Assembly (NCBI RefSeq): GCF_002807015.1
Contig: NZ_NIPO01000001.1
Span: 548,890 to 612,889 of the forward strand
Source of the DNA: Avrilella dinanensis
GTDB taxonomy: Bacteria > Bacteroidota > Bacteroidia > Flavobacteriales > Flavobacteriaceae
Reading direction: 5' to 3'
Length of the DNA stretch: 64,000 bases
In this document: piece by piece, positions 9,048 to 19,395 of the stretch
Layout: every line of letters begins with the position of its first letter
Position numbering within the stretch: the first letter of the stretch is position 1
Notes under the pieces: generated by a model
Seen by the model: the letters and a program-made list of their open reading frames with translations, nothing else
Told to the model about the DNA's origin: nothing
Database searches by the model: none
Position numbers and translations under genes: made by a program

Positions 9048-9155
9048 ATGGGAAAGTATATTTTATTAGGGCTGGTATTTCTTATATCTGAGGGCGAAAA
9101 TACCTTAAGCATTGTTACCTTGACTGAAAGTAAGTTTAAAGTAACCATTGATTAA
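9048..9155 (+). CDS. Possible 35-residue small protein
   Basis: In the 268-bp gap after pyk an ATG frame encodes MGKYILLGLVFLISEGENTL and 15 more residues, with a hydrophobic N-terminal half. No clear promoter box precedes it and I recognise no relative. It may be chance. The rest of the gap (8926-9047 and 9156-9193) shows nothing I can name. Confidence 0.2.
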   Translation: MGKYILLGLVFLISEGENTLSIVTLTESKFKVTID

Positions 9156-9193
9156 TTTTTCTTTATCTTCCGAAAACACAAACAACACAATAT

Positions 9194-9880
9194 ATGTTTT
9201 ATGCAATCAGTCAGATAGAACAAGCTGTTCATCGTCCGGAAAAAATGCGAAATCCAAAAAATCCGCATAACCCGATGATATTGAGAGTTTTTAGAAACAA
9301 AGTGCGTACCGCATTTTTTACTATTTACGCCAAAAAAGCCGGTGGAGAATTTTGGGACGATACTGAACAAAAGAAAATCGGACGTCGTCATTGGACTTCT
9401 GAAATGAAAGTATTTGAAAAACAAAAAGTAGCAGAAGCCCCCAAACCTCCTTTTATTTTCAAATTTACTATTGTCGGTTGGATTTTTCTGGCGTTTTTTA
9501 TCGGGTTATTTATCTTCATTATCTATGACAGCACGAAACCTCCCCTACCTAAATCCGAACAGGCAGTAGCTATGGAAAAAACTCCAGCTAAAGGCGACAT
9601 CTACTTTGGCAGGTATGAGATATATAAGGAAAAAGGGAATCCTTTAGGTGCAGAAATTCGTTTTGGCTGGTTTAAGGTCGCCAAAGTTGAAAATAATGAA
9701 TATCATATCGCGAAATCAACGGAAATGAATCGAGGATACAAACCTAAAGAACAACTCAACAACACCGATTTTGAAGTGCAAAGTATGCCTCCGGTAAAAA
9801 TAACAGAGCAAACCGGTTACAATATTAGCTTCAAATCAGACGATGAGCTAACTGAAATATATATTACGGATAAGAAATGA
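9194..9880 (+). CDS. Conserved-looking membrane protein of unknown function
   Basis: I do not recognise this 228-residue protein. The first 88 residues are basic and cytoplasmic in character (FRNKVRTAFFTIYAKKAG, RRHWTSEMKVF). A single membrane segment follows at about 89-111 (FIFKFTIVGWIFLAFFIGLF). The remaining 115 residues form a hydrophilic domain that would face the periplasm. The gene stands alone between pyk and a strong hairpin, and it is the last gene before the accessory region. Confidence 0.6.
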   Translation: MFYAISQIEQAVHRPEKMRNPKNPHNPMILRVFRNKVRTAFFTIYAKKAGGEFWDDTEQKKIGRRHWTSEMKVFEKQKVAEAPKPPFIFKFTIVGWIFLAFFIGLFIFIIYDSTKPPLPKSEQAVAMEKTPAKGDIYFGRYEIYKEKGNPLGAEIRFGWFKVAKVENNEYHIAKSTEMNRGYKPKEQLNNTDFEVQSMPPVKITEQTGYNISFKSDDELTEIYITDKK

Positions 9881-9901
9881 TTTCAGTTTATTTCTAAAAA
9901 G

Positions 9902-9934
9902 AAAAAACGTTTATGAAACATAAACGTTTTTTTT
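9902..9934. terminator. Strong intrinsic terminator, usable in both directions
   Basis: AAAAAACGTTTATG pairs perfectly with CATAAACGTTTTTT around a 3-base loop, with A and T runs on either side. It marks the end of the left core segment. Confidence 0.85.
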
Positions 9935-10035
9935 GTACCCAATTCTGACCAAATATCGAAATATTTTATTGAAGATTTGGATAGATTAGTACATCTTTTT
10001 AAGGGTGACCTATAGTTTTATTTTTGTCTATTTTA

Positions 10036-10977
10036 TTACAGAGAGCTTAATTTTAACATTGCTAATAAATCAAATGATTCTTCTTCTATCCACTTTTCGC
10101 TTTGAATTAGATCATTAATAAGAACTAGTTCTCTCTTTGAAAATAAATCTATCGACAATCCTGATAGTTTTTTTGACAAATCCCAATGGCTATAATGATA
10201 ATCTATATATGTGCTTATTTTTTTATGGGGTTCGTTAGGGTATAACAGAGAAATGTCTTTATTTCTATTCCTAAGTTTTGCCTTTATTCTTGAATAAATT
10301 TGTAGTCCTGCTAAATCCCAATCACAAGAGTAATAAATTGGCTTGGAAAGTTCCATTTCATCTATATCGTCAATTATCTTGATATTGTTTCCTCCAACAT
10401 GCCACAACTTAACTTTAGCATTCTTAGCTATCCAAGGTTGTTTTAAAAAGGATCTGTTTTCACATAATACAATTGCTTTAGGATGGGAATAGTCAACAAC
10501 TAGCCTCCATTGATTCTCTTTCTTATCTAATGGAAACTCCGTGATATCTAAAACTTTGAATACTGCATTTCTTAAACTTGTCTTATTCTTCAAGTATTTT
10601 GAAGTATCAAAAAACTCATTGGAAAAATCTTCTATATTGGTTGGATTATTTTTTAACTCCGTTTTATTTTCGGCAATAAGCATTAAGGTTTTAATATCTT
10701 CAAGTGTAAAACTCTTTTTGGCACTAGGCTCAATGTCACTTTCGATTAGAAAACTCTTAGCCTCATCGTATGGTAATTTAAACGTTTTTTCGTAGAATTC
10801 CTCAAAACCATCTGTAGAAATAATAACTTTAGTATTGTCCAGCTTTTTATCAAGAATACATTTTTCTTCTAGTAAATACTTTATATAAGGATGATCTTGA
10901 ATATTTGCTTTGGTCTTTTTCAAATGATACAAATCATCAAGTGCCTTTAACTCTTTCCAAGTGATATTTTTATTCAT
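10036..10977 (-). CDS. jetD: Wadjet nuclease subunit JetD/MksG-like (Toprim fold)
   Basis: JetD is the Toprim-type nuclease that cuts closed-circular plasmid DNA once the condensin part of Wadjet has extruded it. The last 145 of the 313 residues match that part: Glu173 in IVLCENRSF and the Asp219-x-Asp221 pair in YYSCDWDLAGLQIY are the expected metal-binding residues. The first 150 residues are helical and would contact the SMC subunit. The gene overlaps jetC by 8 bp and ends the operon. The protein is a little shorter than typical JetD, but all the key residues are there. Confidence 0.8.
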   Translation of the reverse strand: MNKNITWKELKALDDLYHLKKTKANIQDHPYIKYLLEEKCILDKKLDNTKVIISTDGFEEFYEKTFKLPYDEAKSFLIESDIEPSAKKSFTLEDIKTLMLIAENKTELKNNPTNIEDFSNEFFDTSKYLKNKTSLRNAVFKVLDITEFPLDKKENQWRLVVDYSHPKAIVLCENRSFLKQPWIAKNAKVKLWHVGGNNIKIIDDIDEMELSKPIYYSCDWDLAGLQIYSRIKAKLRNRNKDISLLYPNEPHKKISTYIDYHYSHWDLSKKLSGLSIDLFSKRELVLINDLIQSEKWIEEESFDLLAMLKLSSL

Positions 10978-13900
10978 TGTCCGGCTTCGTATTTATGTAT
11001 TCATCAATATCTTGAATAACTTCATTTGAAAAGATTCCAAGCGGAGGGACATAAGTATCTATATTTGCCAAGTTATTATCATTCATAATGTAAATGTACT
11101 GTCCATCATCAGTAATTTCGCCTGCTGTTTCTATTGCCATTGTTACTACCTGGTATTGTTCTTTTTTTGCTAATTCGTGTAACATATTATAATTGCTGCC
11201 TAGCCCCTCAGCTTCATCTATTGGCATTATTTTTAATCCTTTTTTTCCTTTTTCTTCAATCAGAGATAATCTGGCTAAGCATAACAAAGCATTTGCAGCA
11301 TAAGTTTGTCCGTTACTTCCTGAATTAATCTCGTCATTTTCAAGTTTTAAATCAAATTCTAAATCGAAATACGATTTTGGATTCATTAAGTCTTCAGGTT
11401 CAACTTTAGTACTTCCTCCAAGTTGCTGAAAAGCTTTTATCATCATTTTATTTATGTCTATTTCTTCCCGAAGCTCACTGAATAAACCTGTATTATTTAT
11501 TTGGGTATTTAATTGTTTTCTGAAATTTCCAAGCCAACTATCAGGATAATAAATTGATTTTTTTGATGTTAATGATGCTCTGTTTCCTCCTGTAATAATT
11601 TTATTTTTCTTTTTTAAAAAGGCATCAATTTCATTAATTTTTGTGAGGTAGCTGGTGTAAACTTTATATACCTCATTAAAAATACTGCCTAATATTTCAA
11701 TTTTTCTTGAACCGATTTCCTGAATGTCCTGTGTAAGTTTACTTAACCTATCTGCAATATTAGATGAAATTAAGTCCTCATCAACTACAGATGTAGGAAA
11801 AACAGTCGGAAGTATTAAATTCGCTAGCTTTCCAATAGAAATAGATTCATCATATGGTAAATTCATCTCTTCAAGTATTTTCCTAACTACAACTTCATAA
11901 TCAATTTTTGAACGGTCTGCTTTATTTTTTAAGGAGTTGAAACCTCCATTTTCAGGATTAGAAAACTCTTCAGTATTTTCATCGTATTCCGGTTGATGTT
12001 TAAACAGTTGTTCAAATGTTTGTTCTGTTTCAGTTAATTCCTGATTAGATATACTTATTGTGTTTTCCTTTTGTTGGATATCATCACTGATTTCCCGGCA
12101 CTCTTTTTCTAATTCATACTTGCCTTTTAATAAACTCTGATTGCCCAAATATTTTTTCTGCAACAAGGTCTCATCAAAAACAAATTTATTTATTAATTTT
12201 TGTAAATCATTTTGTTGTGTAGCTAGTTCTTTATTCTGAAGTAAGATTTCTTTTTCAATAGACTCTATATCAATATTTTCTTTATTACTAAATAAATCCG
12301 TTTCCAGTTTTTGGATTCTTTTATTACATTCTTCTATGACTGTTTTTATACTCAAAAAATCTTCATATTCTTTTTGAATCAAATTGAATTGATTTAAAAT
12401 ATTGTCTTTATCAAGATATAATTGAATAAATTGCTCAAATTTACTTTCGGAAACATCTAAACTTTCCTCAATATTAAAAGAAATAAGTTCCTCTTTTCTT
12501 TTGTATAAATCTATGTTTTCCTGAAGATTATTAAACTTGAATAATATTTCTTTATACTTTTCTTTACTGCTTTTTTCTTTATTTAATGCATTTAATTTCT
12601 TTCCGACCCCTTCTTTGATTTCCGATAATGGTTTTATGAGGGATTCTACATTAGCTACATTTAAAAAATGGTTAGGTGAATATTCTATGTATTCATATAC
12701 TCCATCAAGATTTAACCAAAATCCGTGATGATCTTTTTTATCTTTTACTTTAGATTCTATATTTTCAAATAATTTTTCCGGAAACGGAACATATCTATTA
12801 GCATTTTGTTCCGAAGGTTTTGCTTTACCATATTTCTGAAAATAGATTAAGATACTTTCTATTGTGTGGGATATAGGAAAGTTCAAATTTTCAGTAGCCC
12901 ATCTTACGAGAGATTCTGGATTATTTAAATCTGAAAACTTTGATAATGATTCAAGCTCAATTATTTCTTTTTCAAGTTTTTCAATTTCTATAGGGAAATT
13001 TTCATTCGCTTTCTCAAAGTCAATCAGCCAATTTGAGGTATCAAAATCATTAATAAGACTATTGTCTTTGAGGTAATTTATAAAAGCTAATAAATTCCTT
13101 TTATTCTCATTTTCTTTGGTTTGAAATCTATACCACTCTTTAACTTTCTCTAATTGATTGTCATTTAATGTCAACCAATTATCAACTGTTTCTACAGATG
13201 TTTGATATTGTTTGATATTGAAGTACTTACTTTCTATTTCCTCTTTATAACTATCTTTATAAGCAAGATTTGCGATGGTTTTCTTTTTGTCTAAAAGTTC
13301 CTCTAAGTCTTTTATCTTGAACTTTTTAATCTGATTTTCAACAAACTTAAGTTCAACCTTTTTATTTTCTAATTCCTCTACTGCCTTTTGTTGTTCCACT
13401 ACTGTTTTTCTCTTTAAAGTATTCCAATAATTATATCGTTTGAATAGGAATTCAGAATAAGTAGATTTGTATATTTTACTTTTATCGAGGGCATTTTTTA
13501 GAGAAGATTGTTTTTTATTTATTAAATCAATCTCTTCCTGATATCTTTTATGTTCGTGAAAATCGTTACTAATATTACCTACTTCCTCTCTATATTTTTC
13601 CATAATGATATTTTGCTCATCATCACCAAAAAGGAATTTTTTTAGATTTTCAGACTCTGTTTTAAAGCCTTTACCTCTTGAGAAAGATCTCAATATATTA
13701 GCATAGGTTTTTAATGTTTCATCTTTTGTTAAATCTAATGAGAGAATTTCATTATTATAAAGAACTTGATGATAGTTTCTTCTCTTGAAAGATTTCATCC
13801 TTGCAAAATCAATTTTTTCACAAAGATTATTTAGTGTATCTACTTTGTCATTTATAATCAAATCTTTTGTGAAAATCGGCATATTTAGAGGTGTTAGCTC

Positions 13901-14272
13901 TTCCCAATCATATCCGTTTTGTATGATAAACATTTCGGCAACGTTACTTGTACTTTCGATATATACCCCAATTACAATGTACTTTTTTGGCCTAATTTCA
14001 ACGTTTAGAAAGACATAACCTCTTAAAGATAATTTTCCTGTGGAAGCTAAAAGCATCCCTTTTACATCTCTATCCTTATTACCATCTGTTGCAGATTTAA
14101 ATTCACTTGAACTAACTAAAATTAATTGAATCATATCTGCGATCATACTTTTTCCACTTCCACTTTCTCCACTAAAATCCGTTCTGTAAGGATGAAATAA
14201 GTAATCAGCATTAAAATGTTGTTTAATACCTATGGTAGATAAACTATATATACGAGGAAAATTATTCTGCAT
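10970..14272 (-). CDS. jetC: Wadjet SMC-like ATPase JetC/MksB-like
   Basis: The 1100-residue protein is a MukB/MksB-type SMC ATPase. The N-terminal head has a Walker A at 35-42 (GESGSGKS). The C-terminal head has a signature-like stretch SGSNGQTYAANALL from 984 and a Walker B MPIDEAEG with Asp1019-Glu1020. Between the heads lie about 700 residues of Glu/Lys-rich coiled coil interrupted near the middle, where a hinge belongs. In Wadjet this subunit pair extrudes DNA loops with ATP. It overlaps jetB by 11 bp and jetD by 8 bp. Confidence 0.85.
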   Translation of the reverse strand: MQNNFPRIYSLSTIGIKQHFNADYLFHPYRTDFSGESGSGKSMIADMIQLILVSSSEFKSATDGNKDRDVKGMLLASTGKLSLRGYVFLNVEIRPKKYIVIGVYIESTSNVAEMFIIQNGYDWEELTPLNMPIFTKDLIINDKVDTLNNLCEKIDFARMKSFKRRNYHQVLYNNEILSLDLTKDETLKTYANILRSFSRGKGFKTESENLKKFLFGDDEQNIIMEKYREEVGNISNDFHEHKRYQEEIDLINKKQSSLKNALDKSKIYKSTYSEFLFKRYNYWNTLKRKTVVEQQKAVEELENKKVELKFVENQIKKFKIKDLEELLDKKKTIANLAYKDSYKEEIESKYFNIKQYQTSVETVDNWLTLNDNQLEKVKEWYRFQTKENENKRNLLAFINYLKDNSLINDFDTSNWLIDFEKANENFPIEIEKLEKEIIELESLSKFSDLNNPESLVRWATENLNFPISHTIESILIYFQKYGKAKPSEQNANRYVPFPEKLFENIESKVKDKKDHHGFWLNLDGVYEYIEYSPNHFLNVANVESLIKPLSEIKEGVGKKLNALNKEKSSKEKYKEILFKFNNLQENIDLYKRKEELISFNIEESLDVSESKFEQFIQLYLDKDNILNQFNLIQKEYEDFLSIKTVIEECNKRIQKLETDLFSNKENIDIESIEKEILLQNKELATQQNDLQKLINKFVFDETLLQKKYLGNQSLLKGKYELEKECREISDDIQQKENTISISNQELTETEQTFEQLFKHQPEYDENTEEFSNPENGGFNSLKNKADRSKIDYEVVVRKILEEMNLPYDESISIGKLANLILPTVFPTSVVDEDLISSNIADRLSKLTQDIQEIGSRKIEILGSIFNEVYKVYTSYLTKINEIDAFLKKKNKIITGGNRASLTSKKSIYYPDSWLGNFRKQLNTQINNTGLFSELREEIDINKMMIKAFQQLGGSTKVEPEDLMNPKSYFDLEFDLKLENDEINSGSNGQTYAANALLCLARLSLIEEKGKKGLKIMPIDEAEGLGSNYNMLHELAKKEQYQVVTMAIETAGEITDDGQYIYIMNDNNLANIDTYVPPLGIFSNEVIQDIDEYINTKPDNE

Positions 14273-14942
14273 CTTTCACTTCTTTAATCAGGTTATCTAT
14301 TGTTTCTATTTGAGGCTGATATGCTGCTCGTAACCTTTCAAAAGAGGGCATTATTTTAAATTTGTACTTTTCATTTTCATCATCCCACATTAACCAACCT
14401 AACTCTCCAAACTTGATAAATGATTTTTTTACTACATCTTCAAATCGTTGATCATTTAAATCAGAACCTTTATCCGAAGAGTTATCATTAATTAATTTTC
14501 TCAAAGCATTTTTCTCTTCTTCGTATTCTTCATAAAGAAGACTTATAAATTCAGATATACTATCAAGTTCAATATTACCATCTAATTTGTACATTTTCAG
14601 AAAAAGCATACCAACAATAATAAATTCATTTTTCAAATAGTCTCTGCTATCAGAAGGAACATTACTTTTTCCGTCTTCATTTAGATCCAAGTAATAATAC
14701 TGATTGAATTCATTTCCGTCTTTTCTTAGGTTAAGATTGAAAAAGTCTTTATAATAATTTTTCAAAGACTCAAAATTTGCATTCTCATTTAAGAAACGAA
14801 ATAAATTTGCATCCAAAGGATATTCTCGTTGAATATGAATACCACTTCTGAGCGTATAATCCAGTTTAGCAAAAACACTCAATGCCTTCTTTTCATAAAG
14901 AAAACCATATTTTTCTACTTTTTCTGAATTGTCATCTGCCAT
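14262..14942 (-). CDS. jetB: Wadjet subunit JetB/MksE-like (KITE)
   Basis: At 226 residues, this protein fits the MukE/MksE class of condensin partner that binds the kleisin as winged-helix dimers. The region YKFKIMPSFERLRAAYQPQI near the C-terminus and the helical, acidic middle are of that type. I recognise it chiefly from size and its place between the kleisin-like and SMC genes. It overlaps both neighbours (28 and 11 bp). The N-terminal IHIQREYPLDANLFRFL resembles the start of MksE domains. Confidence 0.72.
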   Translation of the reverse strand: MADDNSEKVEKYGFLYEKKALSVFAKLDYTLRSGIHIQREYPLDANLFRFLNENANFESLKNYYKDFFNLNLRKDGNEFNQYYYLDLNEDGKSNVPSDSRDYLKNEFIIVGMLFLKMYKLDGNIELDSISEFISLLYEEYEEEKNALRKLINDNSSDKGSDLNDQRFEDVVKKSFIKFGELGWLMWDDENEKYKFKIMPSFERLRAAYQPQIETIDNLIKEVKDAE

Positions 14943-16237
14943 AATGATATTCTTTTATTTACAGTATAATTAACGGGCTCTTGTTTAATTTCTACCTTGT
15001 ATCGCTGTTTGGATTTTGTACTTTTCCTCAAAACACTATGTGCTGTTTTAACAGCAATTGCCAATCGGTCTGTATCTACAATTTTAAAAAACAATGGTGT
15101 AAAAACTAGCGAACCTTTTTCTTCCAGTTCCTGAAATGCCAAATTTGTCCAATACATTATTCTTTCTTTATCTTGTTTCCATTTGAGCGTCTTATCCAGT
15201 AACTCTTTTCTTTTAGGAATATCGATACTCCTCTTAATAATTTCAACAGGTAATTTAGGACTTATCTCTCTAATTGGAATAATATTGAATGTGAGAGAAT
15301 GCTCTATGGATTTTACCTTTAATCCAGAAAGATCATTCGGAAATTGAATTTTTTTCGTACTTTTTTCTTTTTTGACAAAAGATTTTTCCAAAAGATAGTG
15401 AATAAATTTATTGGTTTTTCTGTCAAAATCTTGCTTATTAAAATCATAAATAAATTCTCTTATCCTAGGTTTTATTTTTTCAATTCTCTTGCTTACCTGC
15501 TCTAATTGACTTCGGGAATTATCGTGGAATTTTTGAACCTTTTGAATATTCTCAATATAGTTGTAACTATCAGCCTTTTGAAGAATATCAGTCAGTAATT
15601 CATCAATATCATACGATATCTGAAATGCGTTTTTGAGTTCAGATGCTTGTTCTTTTATTACTTCAAGACGAATTTCGATTTCTTTTAAAATATCAAGAAT
15701 ACTTTGGTCTTCTGATTTAATATTGATTTTGAAGTCCGTAACAGACTCGATTACCTGTTGATCTAATATTTCAATTTGAGAAATAAGCTCAGGCATTCGT
15801 ATATCAAAATGATCTTCAATCCACTCGTTGAAGTCTTTTTCTCCTTCAATATATTCTGTGAGGCTTTTATGTAATTCGTCAAAAAACCTCTTTATTTTTG
15901 CAGGATTATATTTTTCTATGAGACGTTTTTCAATATTTTGACAAAGCTCCAATCCGTACTTTTTAAATTGATAGGTTCTTTTCGTTTCATTACGCCACAA
16001 GAAAGATTCCTGTAATCTTAAAATTATAGTATTGTTTCTGTTGTATTCTGTGCGAGAACGCTCATTATTACCCTGATCTCTAAAGATCTTATTTATAATT
16101 GAAATAATGTTTTCTTCCGAAAAATCTTTATCCTTATACTTGGTATAAAGAGACAAGAGAATCAATCCGTCATTTTTTTCCGGGATTAATTTCTCATACT
16201 GATCTTTTGCTTCGCGATATAGGTTAAAGCTTTCCAT
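14915..16237 (-). CDS. jetA: Wadjet subunit JetA/MksF-like (kleisin)
   Basis: The 440-residue protein has an N-terminal winged-helix-like part (about 20-110, LILLSLYTKYKDKDFSEENI). A long helical and coiled-coil middle follows (about 115-290), then a C-terminal domain of about 140 residues with mixed strands. This is the layout of MukF/MksF kleisins, which bridge the two SMC heads. It opens the jet block and lies 11 bp after the end of the zinc-hook ATPase gene. The assignment rests on layout and gene order more than on a diagnostic motif. Confidence 0.7.
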   Translation of the reverse strand: MESFNLYREAKDQYEKLIPEKNDGLILLSLYTKYKDKDFSEENIISIINKIFRDQGNNERSRTEYNRNNTIILRLQESFLWRNETKRTYQFKKYGLELCQNIEKRLIEKYNPAKIKRFFDELHKSLTEYIEGEKDFNEWIEDHFDIRMPELISQIEILDQQVIESVTDFKINIKSEDQSILDILKEIEIRLEVIKEQASELKNAFQISYDIDELLTDILQKADSYNYIENIQKVQKFHDNSRSQLEQVSKRIEKIKPRIREFIYDFNKQDFDRKTNKFIHYLLEKSFVKKEKSTKKIQFPNDLSGLKVKSIEHSLTFNIIPIREISPKLPVEIIKRSIDIPKRKELLDKTLKWKQDKERIMYWTNLAFQELEEKGSLVFTPLFFKIVDTDRLAIAVKTAHSVLRKSTKSKQRYKVEIKQEPVNYTVNKRISLWQMTIQKK

Positions 16238-16248
16238 GTTGACAACTT

Positions 16249-19200
16249 TTAACTGCTAACTTTTAATTTTCCAAAAGTCTCAAACTCTATGAATTTAGAT
16301 TTAAATAATTCTTTAGGGATTTTCTTTTGTAACAACAAATGGAAATTTTCCTCGTGGGTTGATACAATCAATTGTTTACCTAAAGAAGTCATTATCCCTC
16401 TAAACAAGTCAATGAATGATAAAATATTTATGCTGTCCATAGATTGAATAGGATCATCTATGAAAATACAGTCAACAGATTCTCCCGTCTCTATATTTTT
16501 TGCTTTTAATGCTCTTGCTAGAAATATGCTCAGACTCAAAATATTAATTTGTGCCGTGCTAAAATATAATGCTGGAATAGACTTTATTTCTTTTCCTTTG
16601 TTGTTCTTTTTTATTGTGAAAATTTGTAATCTTGGCTTACTTTCTCCAAACTCACATTTAAATTCAATAGATTCATAATCAGGATGTGGGTCTATTTTCT
16701 TATATATAGTGTTAATTAAATCTGTATAAAAAAATTCATCAATAGTTTTTTCTAAATATATTTCAAGACTATTCTTTTCTTGGTCTAATTTTTCACTTGC
16801 AATTTTTAACTCTTCTAAACTCTTTTTTAATTTATCTATTTCGATTTCAATTTTCTTAGAAACAGAAACCTTTAAGCAATCTTCTTTCAAGGCTTCAATA
16901 ACTTTGTACTGCTTTACCTTATTTTCAATAATATCTTGATTGTTTTTTTCTTGTTCAATTAGTGCATCAAAGTCAGCATCTATTTGTTGTTTATTTTTGT
17001 CTTTTAAATTAATTCCGAATTCCGTTCTGATGAAATTTTCGAAATTTTCAAAAATATTTGATGTCAATAATTTAAGATCGTCCAGTTCTTTTAGTTTAGT
17101 GAGATAATCTTCTTTAGAAAGCGTATAGCTTGACAGTTTACTTTCAAACTCATTTAATTTTTTTTGCTTTTCCTCTATATTGTTTTTTAAGTTATTAATT
17201 ACCCATTCTAATTTTTGTTTTTCAGTTTCAAAAAGTACTTTATTAACTTCATTAGAGTTTAATGTCTGACTAAAAAAAACAATTACTTCATTATACTCCT
17301 TCGCAGATTTTAATTCGTTTACAGCTTCTTTTATAATTTCAGTATTCTCATTATTAGTTTTTAATTGAGCGTTATTCTCATTTATTTTAGATGTGCTTGC
17401 ACTAATTGTTTTATTTAGTTCATTGATACGGAATTTTAAATTTTCAATTTGCTTTTTTATCTTTTTTTCAAAGACATCAATATCAGATTCATTGTTAAAG
17501 AATAAAATAGCTTCATTGTAATTTGACTGAACACTATTTAGTTCCTTGATTTTTTCATCTTTTTGTAAAGATAAATTTTGAATTTCTTTCTCAATCTTTG
17601 TAAATTCTGTTTTGAAGGGGCGTTTTAGTTCATCAAGGTGCTTTTTTAGTTTTTCTTTTCTTAAATGTATTTCCTCATTTAATTTAGTAATTTTGTCTTC
17701 AATACCGATTTTATTTGATAAACTTTCTTTCAACTGTTCATCAAAAATTTTATTTCCAACAATACGGCTTGATAACTCTTCAAATGATTCATATTTTTGA
17801 CTACACAAAGGACAATCAGTAGAGTTATCTTGTGAAATAATATCTAATCCACGTTTAACATATTCTTTTAGTTCATTATTAAACTGATTTTGAGCATTTA
17901 TTTTATTTTCAATTTTAACCAGTTCATTTTTTTGAATATTTATTTTGTTTGTTGATTTAATTTGCTCCTCTATTTCTGTCTTTTGATCCTTAAACTCATT
18001 TAGTTCCAATAAAAGTCCTAAATCATTTTCAATATAATTTTCATAGTAATTGAATTGATTTTGTACTTGTTGTAATTCGTTTAATTTATTCTGTTTTACA
18101 GTGATAGAATTAGACACTTCTGTAACTCCTTTCCGGAAAGATTCTACATTCTTCTTGGCTAATTCTAATTTGCTTTTTTGGTTAGGTAATTCATTTATTA
18201 TGCTTTGGTACTGTTTCAGAGACTCTTGCTGTTGAGCCATTTCATTTTGAGAACGATTAATACTTTCCCTAAAAGTAGTACTTTCTGTTTCAACTTTTAA
18301 ATTGTTTTCATTTAAGTCAGCAATTCGTTTTTTGTGTTTGGTTATTTCTTTGTGAAGAAAAATATATGTGTCTAACTTTTTTTCGATAGAGAGGAAGCCA
18401 ATATGAGTATTTTGTTCTCTTGACAACTTTTCTTTTAAACTATTATTTTCTGCTTGAATTTTCTCCTTATTCTCAATTAAAGAAATAATATTTTTTATCT
18501 CTTTGATTCTTAAATCAAAATTTGCTAATTTCTTTTTGTTCTCTATATAGGTAAGGACACCTCCGTTATTATTATTGCTTTCGTCTCCATTTCTAGCAAT
18601 TTGGATATTTCCAATTCTTATCTTTTTGGCTTCTAATTCTAACTGTAATGAAACTAATTTAGACTTAACCTGACTGGTTAAAATATCATACAATGTATTA
18701 TCAAAAGTTTCTTTTTCGATCAAATCTATTGTTTCCTGATTTATCCTAAGAAATTGAATAGCTTCATTAATTTGGTCAAATTTTTTAAATTCTAATTCAA
18801 AATCTATTTCAAGTTGACTATCTTTATTTTTCTTAATGTCTTTTTCTAATCTTTTAATTTCTTGGATACTATAATTCAATAGGGTTCCAAGGTTTTTATA
18901 CGTATTGTTATATTTTGTAATCTCAGGATAAGATTCAACGAATTTATTATATCGTTCCTCTGCTGTTTGTTCTTTTAGAAAATTATCAATCATTTCCTGA
19001 GATAGTACAACATCTCTGAAGAATTTGTTTTTAGGTTCTTTTTTGTGATTATATTCTGTATTTGTAATTTTTTCTGCAAACGTATCTTTTTCAGTAATTA
19101 CATTAACAAATCCATTTTCAGTAGATCCGATATGTTGAAGTATATTTTTGTTTCCTCCCTTTTTGTTTTCTTTTCTAGTTTTATCAAAATCCCCTACTAA

Positions 19201-19395
19201 ATCAAATCGCTCTATTTTACCTGTAACGCCCCATTCTACTGCATCATAAAAAGATGTTTTTCCAAATCCGTTCGGAGCATAAATGGATATTAAATCTGAT
19301 ATTTCGTTTTTGTTATTAACGAAATTAAACGTAGAGCAATTTACATCATTAAAGGCTCTGAAATTTGAGATTTGAACTTCTTTAATTTTCATCAT
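16249..19395 (-). CDS. lmuB: Lamassu/ABC-three-component SMC-like ATPase with zinc hook
   Basis: The 1048-residue protein is a Rad50/SbcC-like ABC ATPase. Walker A is at about 39-47 (IYAPNGFGKTS). A long Lys/Glu-rich coiled coil turns at a zinc hook with Cys528 and Cys531 (STDCPLCSQKY). The C-terminal head has the signature region YFSTAQINILSLSIFLARAL, Walker B with Asp980-Asp981 (CIFIDDPIQSMDS), and a switch His in IVSTHEENF. In Lamassu systems this subunit senses DNA and releases or activates the effector. It overlaps the middle component by 14 bp. Confidence 0.85.
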   Translation of the reverse strand: MMKIKEVQISNFRAFNDVNCSTFNFVNNKNEISDLISIYAPNGFGKTSFYDAVEWGVTGKIERFDLVGDFDKTRKENKKGGNKNILQHIGSTENGFVNVITEKDTFAEKITNTEYNHKKEPKNKFFRDVVLSQEMIDNFLKEQTAEERYNKFVESYPEITKYNNTYKNLGTLLNYSIQEIKRLEKDIKKNKDSQLEIDFELEFKKFDQINEAIQFLRINQETIDLIEKETFDNTLYDILTSQVKSKLVSLQLELEAKKIRIGNIQIARNGDESNNNNGGVLTYIENKKKLANFDLRIKEIKNIISLIENKEKIQAENNSLKEKLSREQNTHIGFLSIEKKLDTYIFLHKEITKHKKRIADLNENNLKVETESTTFRESINRSQNEMAQQQESLKQYQSIINELPNQKSKLELAKKNVESFRKGVTEVSNSITVKQNKLNELQQVQNQFNYYENYIENDLGLLLELNEFKDQKTEIEEQIKSTNKINIQKNELVKIENKINAQNQFNNELKEYVKRGLDIISQDNSTDCPLCSQKYESFEELSSRIVGNKIFDEQLKESLSNKIGIEDKITKLNEEIHLRKEKLKKHLDELKRPFKTEFTKIEKEIQNLSLQKDEKIKELNSVQSNYNEAILFFNNESDIDVFEKKIKKQIENLKFRINELNKTISASTSKINENNAQLKTNNENTEIIKEAVNELKSAKEYNEVIVFFSQTLNSNEVNKVLFETEKQKLEWVINNLKNNIEEKQKKLNEFESKLSSYTLSKEDYLTKLKELDDLKLLTSNIFENFENFIRTEFGINLKDKNKQQIDADFDALIEQEKNNQDIIENKVKQYKVIEALKEDCLKVSVSKKIEIEIDKLKKSLEELKIASEKLDQEKNSLEIYLEKTIDEFFYTDLINTIYKKIDPHPDYESIEFKCEFGESKPRLQIFTIKKNNKGKEIKSIPALYFSTAQINILSLSIFLARALKAKNIETGESVDCIFIDDPIQSMDSINILSFIDLFRGIMTSLGKQLIVSTHEENFHLLLQKKIPKELFKSKFIEFETFGKLKVSS

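Noticed and set aside
9935..10035. Left attachment site of the island (TAGTAC at about 9984-9992 against TAGTAC at 35554-35559)
   Set aside because: Only six bases are shared, which is expected by chance in A/T-rich DNA. The left end stays undefined.
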